Below, one piece after another: positions 23,641 to 27,451 of a DNA stretch of 27,451 bases. Both the position numbers and the translations under genes were made by a program. Under the pieces are notes generated by a model that saw nothing but the letters and a program-made list of their open reading frames with translations, was not told the origin of the DNA and made no database searches. The stretch spans positions 1-27,451 of the forward strand of contig URQQ01000052.1 of the NCBI GenBank assembly GCA_900549995.1. Reading direction: 5' to 3'. The DNA is from an uncultured Lachnospiraceae bacterium (lineage in GTDB: Bacteria; Bacillota; Clostridia; Lachnospirales; Lachnospiraceae). Each line of letters begins with the position of its first letter. Position 1 is the first letter of the stretch.

Positions 23641-24279
23641 ATGAAAAACTCAAGTAACATTGTATTACGGCCACTCTGTAAAAAAGATTATCATACGGTG
23701 GAGAAAATCATCAGAAAAACCTGGAAATACGACAGTTTAAGTCCGAACCCAAAAGATGCACAGCATATGGCAAGACTTTATCTTCGTTCCTGCCTGAAAC
23801 GCGCTGATTATTCCTGCGTGGCAGTAGAAAATGGAAATGTAGCTGGAATTATTCTTGCGAACAGTAAGAATCAGGTTCCCAGGATCACTTTCCGACGCAC
23901 ACTGTCAGAGCTTTTGCCTATCCTGCTTCTGTTTACAACCGATACCGGACGCAGACTGGGACGTTTTTTCCGCCGCTTTGATGATGCGGATGCCGATTTG
24001 TTGAGAAACTGTGGCTGTACCTTTGATGGCGAACTCTGTTTCTTTGCCGTTGATGAGGCATCCAGAGGTACAGGTATTGGAAAACAGCTTTTTTCATCTG
24101 CAACTGAATATTTGAGATCCCAAAATGTAAAATCTTTCTACCTCTTTACAGATTCCAGCTGTACTTATCAGTTTTATGAGAAAAGAAAAATGAAGAGGCT
24201 GGGAGAGAAAATTCTGACCTTCCAGCCTCATACAGATTATAAACTACATATGTTTATCTATGGTGATTCATTTTGTTAA
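23641..24279 (+). CDS. GNAT family N-acetyltransferase
   Basis: A 212-residue acyl-CoA-dependent N-acetyltransferase. The acetyl-CoA pyrophosphate loop is SRGTGIGKQL (Arg142 to Gly147, the R/QxxGxG/A motif). The preceding strand ELCFFAVDEA and the later FYLFTDSSCTYQFYEKRKMKRLG fit the usual beta4-beta6 order with a C-terminal Tyr. Residues 80-125 contain an insertion with RRTLSELLPILLLF that is longer than in a minimal GNAT. AAAGGAG lies about ten bases before the ATG. It is divergent from a MerR regulator and likely its activated target, as in drug- or stress-responsive acetyltransferases; the substrate is unknown. Its stop codon overlaps that of the convergent gene. Confidence 0.9.
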   Translation: MKNSSNIVLRPLCKKDYHTVEKIIRKTWKYDSLSPNPKDAQHMARLYLRSCLKRADYSCVAVENGNVAGIILANSKNQVPRITFRRTLSELLPILLLFTTDTGRRLGRFFRRFDDADADLLRNCGCTFDGELCFFAVDEASRGTGIGKQLFSSATEYLRSQNVKSFYLFTDSSCTYQFYEKRKMKRLGEKILTFQPHTDYKLHMFIYGDSFC

Positions 24280-25298
24280 ACTGTAATATTCAAAGAAACC
24301 ACTGCTTCCACTTCGATTGAAATTTCAGGAGCCGGCGCCGAAACTGTCCCGTAAGCTTCAGCTATATCCGGCGCCTGTCCGCATTCTGCAGCGGTCTCTT
24401 TCAGATAGTCCAGGTAACGGGAGTTACTTTTGGCCTGTTCGTCCAACAGGTTACGGAAGTCCATGGTATCACAGTGCTCCTGAGCCTTCCGGGCCATTCG
24501 CTTCTCCCTCAATTCCTGCCGAAGCATTTGCTCCCGTTTCACCTGGCTTTTATGTTCCGCAATGCGGCAGCGTCTTGCCAGTGCTTCTTCTTTATGTAAT
24601 CTTGCAATTTTAATATTCCCTTTGGATATGACATTCCGAATTCTGCGCAGTGTCACTGCCGCTTCAGACTTGTTTTTAATATTACGGCGTGCACGGCTCA
24701 TCTCATTATACTGTGTCTGTATCACACCTCTTACATTGGAAACAGAACGGGCCTGTGCAAGTCTGGTAAGATGGTTCCCCGGATTATATTTGTAGCGGAT
24801 AATGACAGGGGAGGAACTCGTTTTTTTATCATACTGTAATGTATCGGATGTATGGGAAAAAGAAGGTACAGGTACTGCAGTCTCCTTTTTCTCAGCAAAT
24901 GCAGCATAAAGGGAGGCATTTCCATCTTTATCGAGAACTGCCCCAAAGGAATAGACCGTTTTCCCCTCTCTGGCAGCCTCTCTGATAACATTTTTCTGCT
25001 GTGCAAAGAGTTGTTCCAGAATTCCTTCGTATTTTTCACGGAATGTTCCGTCTAAAGCCATCTTTTTCAGTAATTCCGCATCCAGGAAAACCTGAAAAGT
25101 TCCGGGCCGTGAAAGCATAGTTTCAGTGATCTTTGCCTCGTTTGAAGTATCAGTCACAATAATCTGAAAGTCCTTATATTTTTGTCTGAGCTGTGCCAGA
25201 TATTCATTTTCTGAGAGTTCACCTTCACCCGAAGCTTTTCTTACAGGCACTTGTGCCGGCATAAAACCTGTGGATGAAACTGAGTCTGGTATATTCAT
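24276..25298 (-). CDS. DUF6033-like protein
   Basis: A 340-residue protein. The N-terminal 110 residues (ENEYLAQLRQKYKDFQIIV, then SRPGTFQVFLDAELLKKM and REKYEGILEQ) resemble the DUF6033 proteins common in Lachnospiraceae. That recognition is by pattern, not by search. The middle is low in structure. Residues about 200-300 are very basic, with many Arg/Lys and predicted helices (RRIRNVISKGNIKIARLHKE). No signal peptide or membrane span is seen. The ATG at 25298 is chosen because AAGGAA precedes it by eight bases; an ATG at 25334 would overlap the promoter-like TATAAT. Function is unknown. It lies 48 bp after the radical-SAM-like gene and converges on the GNAT gene. Confidence 0.65.
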   Translation of the reverse strand: MNIPDSVSSTGFMPAQVPVRKASGEGELSENEYLAQLRQKYKDFQIIVTDTSNEAKITETMLSRPGTFQVFLDAELLKKMALDGTFREKYEGILEQLFAQQKNVIREAAREGKTVYSFGAVLDKDGNASLYAAFAEKKETAVPVPSFSHTSDTLQYDKKTSSSPVIIRYKYNPGNHLTRLAQARSVSNVRGVIQTQYNEMSRARRNIKNKSEAAVTLRRIRNVISKGNIKIARLHKEEALARRCRIAEHKSQVKREQMLRQELREKRMARKAQEHCDTMDFRNLLDEQAKSNSRYLDYLKETAAECGQAPDIAEAYGTVSAPAPEISIEVEAVVSLNITV

Positions 25299-25322
25299 AT
25301 AAACACTTCCTTTCTGACTTTT

Positions 25323-25328
25323 ATTATA
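25323..25328 (-). promoter_or_regulatory. Candidate -10 element for the DUF6033-like gene
   Basis: A perfect TATAAT on the minus strand, 24 bases before the ATG at 25298. No convincing -35 is found at 16-18 bp, where the sequence is AT-rich. The gene may have its own promoter as well as read-through. Confidence 0.35.
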
Positions 25329-25346
25329 CAACAAACAGGTCAGATT

Positions 25347-26240
25347 TTATATAAATTTATTCTCAGAAACTATATTATGATTCCAAAGCCACAGAGTCGC
25401 TGCGTTTTTATGCTCCTGAACTCTGTAATACATACGTTTGTTCCATGCAAGCCATGAATCAGGAGTTGTTATGTCTTTCATGGGAATGGTCGAACCTCCA
25501 TCCGGGTTCCACTCGGACTCATAATTGCCGTTTGCATCAATGATTATCTTTTCCGGTCCTTGGAACTTTTCAAAAAAACGTTCCGGTTCTTGTTCCAACT
25601 GGTCAAGATATGTGAAGAAAAAGCACTTGGCTGCCTCGATGATTTCATGAGTTGTCAGCTGACCGGACAGGTAATCCCTTTTCAATTTCTGGCTGCGAAA
25701 ATCTGCATAGACCATTTTAATTGAGACACCCAGCTCATCTGCCAGTTTTTTGGCGGCGCATCTTTCTGCCATGTTATATTGAAACAGCTGATACTCTAAG
25801 GAACAGTTTATACGGCATTTGGCTTTTCCAGATGTCTGTACAAAGCTTTTTATGTTATTTATAACATTTGTATAATGATAAGGCACCGCCTTTTCATAGG
25901 AAATCTGGCTCATTCCAAACAAACGGAAAGTAACCGTGCCACATTCATATACAGCAGGCGGCAGTAATTTTTCAGCATCTGTATAAATAGAAATATCACA
26001 GCCTTTGCTTTTTATTAATGGAATCATATATTCCAGATCTTCAGCAGAAATACCGACAGTGGAAAGAATCAGTGTAGAGCCCTGGCCTAACATTCCGTCT
26101 TCTCTTAATTTTTCTAAAGTTTTCATGTAATTATGGACATTAGAAAATGCAATCTGTATACTCCGCGGACGACAGTCCTCTGCCGGATGAACCATTTCAT
26201 ATTCCAGCGGCATTCCGAATTTATTACATATTAATTTCAT
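25347..26240 (-). CDS. Radical-SAM-like barrel protein lacking cluster cysteines
   Basis: A 297-residue protein whose layout resembles a radical SAM/SPASM enzyme. TLILSTVGISAEDLEYMIPL (56-75) aligns with the strand and helix after the usual GGEP motif. DISIYTDAEKL (82-92) matches the 'xSLYTNG' strand, and VTFRLFGMSQISYEKAV (103-119) the 'vSLDG' strand. KIIIDANGNYESEWNPDGG (231-249) sits where SPASM domains place 'DGNVYPC'. There is no CxxxCxxC anywhere and the SPASM cysteines are absent, so it cannot bind the usual 4Fe-4S clusters. It may be a non-catalytic relative; the homology is inferred by eye. The ATG lies one base after the stop of the molybdopterin oxidoreductase gene, so the two are tightly coupled. 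Confidence 0.5.
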   Translation of the reverse strand: MKLICNKFGMPLEYEMVHPAEDCRPRSIQIAFSNVHNYMKTLEKLREDGMLGQGSTLILSTVGISAEDLEYMIPLIKSKGCDISIYTDAEKLLPPAVYECGTVTFRLFGMSQISYEKAVPYHYTNVINNIKSFVQTSGKAKCRINCSLEYQLFQYNMAERCAAKKLADELGVSIKMVYADFRSQKLKRDYLSGQLTTHEIIEAAKCFFFTYLDQLEQEPERFFEKFQGPEKIIIDANGNYESEWNPDGGSTIPMKDITTPDSWLAWNKRMYYRVQEHKNAATLWLWNHNIVSENKFI

Positions 26241-26241
26241 T

Positions 26242-27451
26242 CTAATTCCCTGCTTTCTTCAGTTTTTTGACATTACAGATGATTCCCCTGGTGGTAAATG
26301 ACGGCAGTTCTTTACCAATATATTTTTTATCCGTTACAAGATTATTGGAACAGGCTGTGAGTGAAAAAGGTAACTTTTCTTTTTCAGGATACCACCATCC
26401 ATGCGCAACCGCGACGGTATACGGTGACATATTTTTGAAAATACGTGCTTTCTGCTGTACACTGCCTGTCTCTGTCACAACCATGATGAAATCCCCATCC
26501 TTAATTCCTCTTTCAGCAGCAATGTCGGCACTCAGATACGCAACCGCCTCCGGTTCCTTCTTTCTCTGTTCTGCAATCTGTCTGCCTGCTGTATGGTAAA
26601 AGTATTCCGACTTATAATTTGTACAAAGATAAGGATATTCCGTTGTAGTTTTTGTAAAATCACGGAATACAGGAAGAGGATCATTCCCTTTGTTTTTCAT
26701 TTTCTCGGAATAGAGGCAGATCTTCCCGTTGGAGGTAGGGAAACCATTTTCCCGGTATCTGCCATAAGAGACAGTGCTGTCAAGTGTTCCGGCCTGAATC
26801 TTTTTCAGCGTTCTTACCTCTTCTATTGTCAACTGGTAAGCTTCAAGAAAGTCATTCCAGTAATCGTCCATGGTATCCCAAAATACTTCTTCATATCCCA
26901 TTGCCCTGCCAATTTCATTGATGATCTCGAGATCACTTTTGGCTGTCGCTTCCGGTACCAGATTGGGACTATAATATATCGTCTCATTGGAGTCGATTAT
27001 CACACTCTCGTATTCCATGTACACAGCAGCCGGGAGAAATATATCTGCCAGCATCGCAGTAGGTGTCATGAAGAAATCACTGACTACCATAAAATCAAGT
27101 TTTAAAAAAGACTGAACAAACTTTTCCCGGTTTTCCCATATCATGGCCGGATTGCTGCCTTGTACATATGCAGCCTTCAGTGGATAAGGCTTTCCGCTGA
27201 TGAGTGTCTCTGCAATTGCTTTTCCGCTTGACTCGTTGAAATTATCCAAAAAACTGTCTCTATACCCAATGATTTTCTTTCTCCTTTCCGATTTCAGAAA
27301 TGGGCAGTTTTCTGCACGGGTAATCTTCTGCCGCTGTTTCATCTGTCTTTCGGACATTTGCTTTCCGGCTATCATTGATCCATCCTGATCAATGTTCCCT
27401 GTAATTGCGATCAGAATGTCAATTGCACGACATTTTTGATATCCGTCAAAA
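26242..27451 (-). CDS. Molybdopterin-dependent oxidoreductase, C-terminal part (5' end off the window)
   Basis: The frame stays open to the right edge, giving 402 visible residues. The Met at 27375 is internal, because the codons before it read AIDILIAITGNIDQDGS, a typical interior segment of DMSO-reductase-family Mo/W-bisMGD enzymes. Further family features are PLKAAYVQGSNPAM, DFFMTPTAMLADIFLPAAVY and a C-terminal dinucleotide-binding domain with VAVAHGWWYPE and LPSFTTRGIICNVKK. This ending resembles the thiosulfate reductase, acetylene hydratase and catechol dehydroxylase side of the family. The substrate cannot be inferred, as the Mo-ligand and N-terminal 4Fe-4S regions lie outside. It is directly followed by a radical-SAM-like gene instead of the usual ferredoxin-like subunit. 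Confidence 0.88.
   Translation of the reverse strand, partial: FDGYQKCRAIDILIAITGNIDQDGSMIAGKQMSERQMKQRQKITRAENCPFLKSERRKKIIGYRDSFLDNFNESSGKAIAETLISGKPYPLKAAYVQGSNPAMIWENREKFVQSFLKLDFMVVSDFFMTPTAMLADIFLPAAVYMEYESVIIDSNETIYYSPNLVPEATAKSDLEIINEIGRAMGYEEVFWDTMDDYWNDFLEAYQLTIEEVRTLKKIQAGTLDSTVSYGRYRENGFPTSNGKICLYSEKMKNKGNDPLPVFRDFTKTTTEYPYLCTNYKSEYFYHTAGRQIAEQRKKEPEAVAYLSADIAAERGIKDGDFIMVVTETGSVQQKARIFKNMSPYTVAVAHGWWYPEKEKLPFSLTACSNNLVTDKKYIGKELPSFTTRGIICNVKKLKKAGN

Noticed and set aside
26242..27375. A complete 377-residue protein starting at the ATG at 27375
   Set aside because: The frame is open upstream to the window edge and encodes a conserved oxidoreductase segment (AITGNIDQDGS), so the Met is internal and the gene is partial.

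Overview
The window looks like a chromosomal segment of an anaerobic, endospore-forming member of the Clostridia, most likely Lachnospiraceae. The reasons are the moderate G+C, strong AGGAGG-type ribosome binding sites, the sporulation genes yqfC and yqfD, a BofC-like protein, a SpoVB/MurJ-type flippase, a DUF6033 protein and a catabolic tryptophanase. The family placement is an inference from gene content. I see no rRNA, tRNA, insertion sequence, prophage gene or CRISPR array. No gene-free stretch clearly exceeds 300 bases. The longest is the roughly 296-base divergent region at 18777-19072, which holds two promoters and an unusual repeated leader.

Region 1 (1-18776) is one long run of minus-strand genes, read right to left. 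It opens at a good promoter (18815-18843) with a Dus-like tRNA-dihydrouridine synthase and a DnaQ-type exonuclease. A long hairpin and a sigma-E-like promoter follow, and then yqfC, yqfD, phoH, ybeY, a flippase and a pyridoxamine kinase. A small block comes next: a BofC-like protein, DUF896, 5-formyl-THF cyclo-ligase and DUF4250. The run ends with miaB, a CmpB-type membrane protein, mutS, mutL, miaA, a methionine-gamma-lyase-family PLP enzyme and a truncated BaiN/HI0933-type flavoprotein. Its themes are tRNA modification (Dus, MiaA, MiaB), rRNA maturation (YbeY), mismatch repair (MutS, MutL) and sporulation.

Region 2 (18777-20549) is the only part of the left two thirds read on the plus strand. 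It holds tryptophanase, with its own promoter, a leader of about 165 nt and a strong terminator. The leader carries two copies of a short unit with invariant flanks around a hairpin whose sequence differs between copies. I do not recognise it as a known riboswitch, and it is the best candidate here for something undescribed.

Region 3 (20550-24279) has a minus-strand set of merR, a membrane-anchored EEP-family hydrolase and an RsmH-type methyltransferase with a basic N-terminal extension. A divergent GNAT acetyltransferase lies to its right. The merR/GNAT spacer has the layout of a MerR switch: a 19-bp spacer, a dyad, and overlapping divergent promoters.

Region 4 (24276-27451, minus strand) has a DUF6033-type protein, a radical-SAM-like protein with no cluster cysteines, and the C-terminal part of a molybdopterin oxidoreductase that runs off the right edge.
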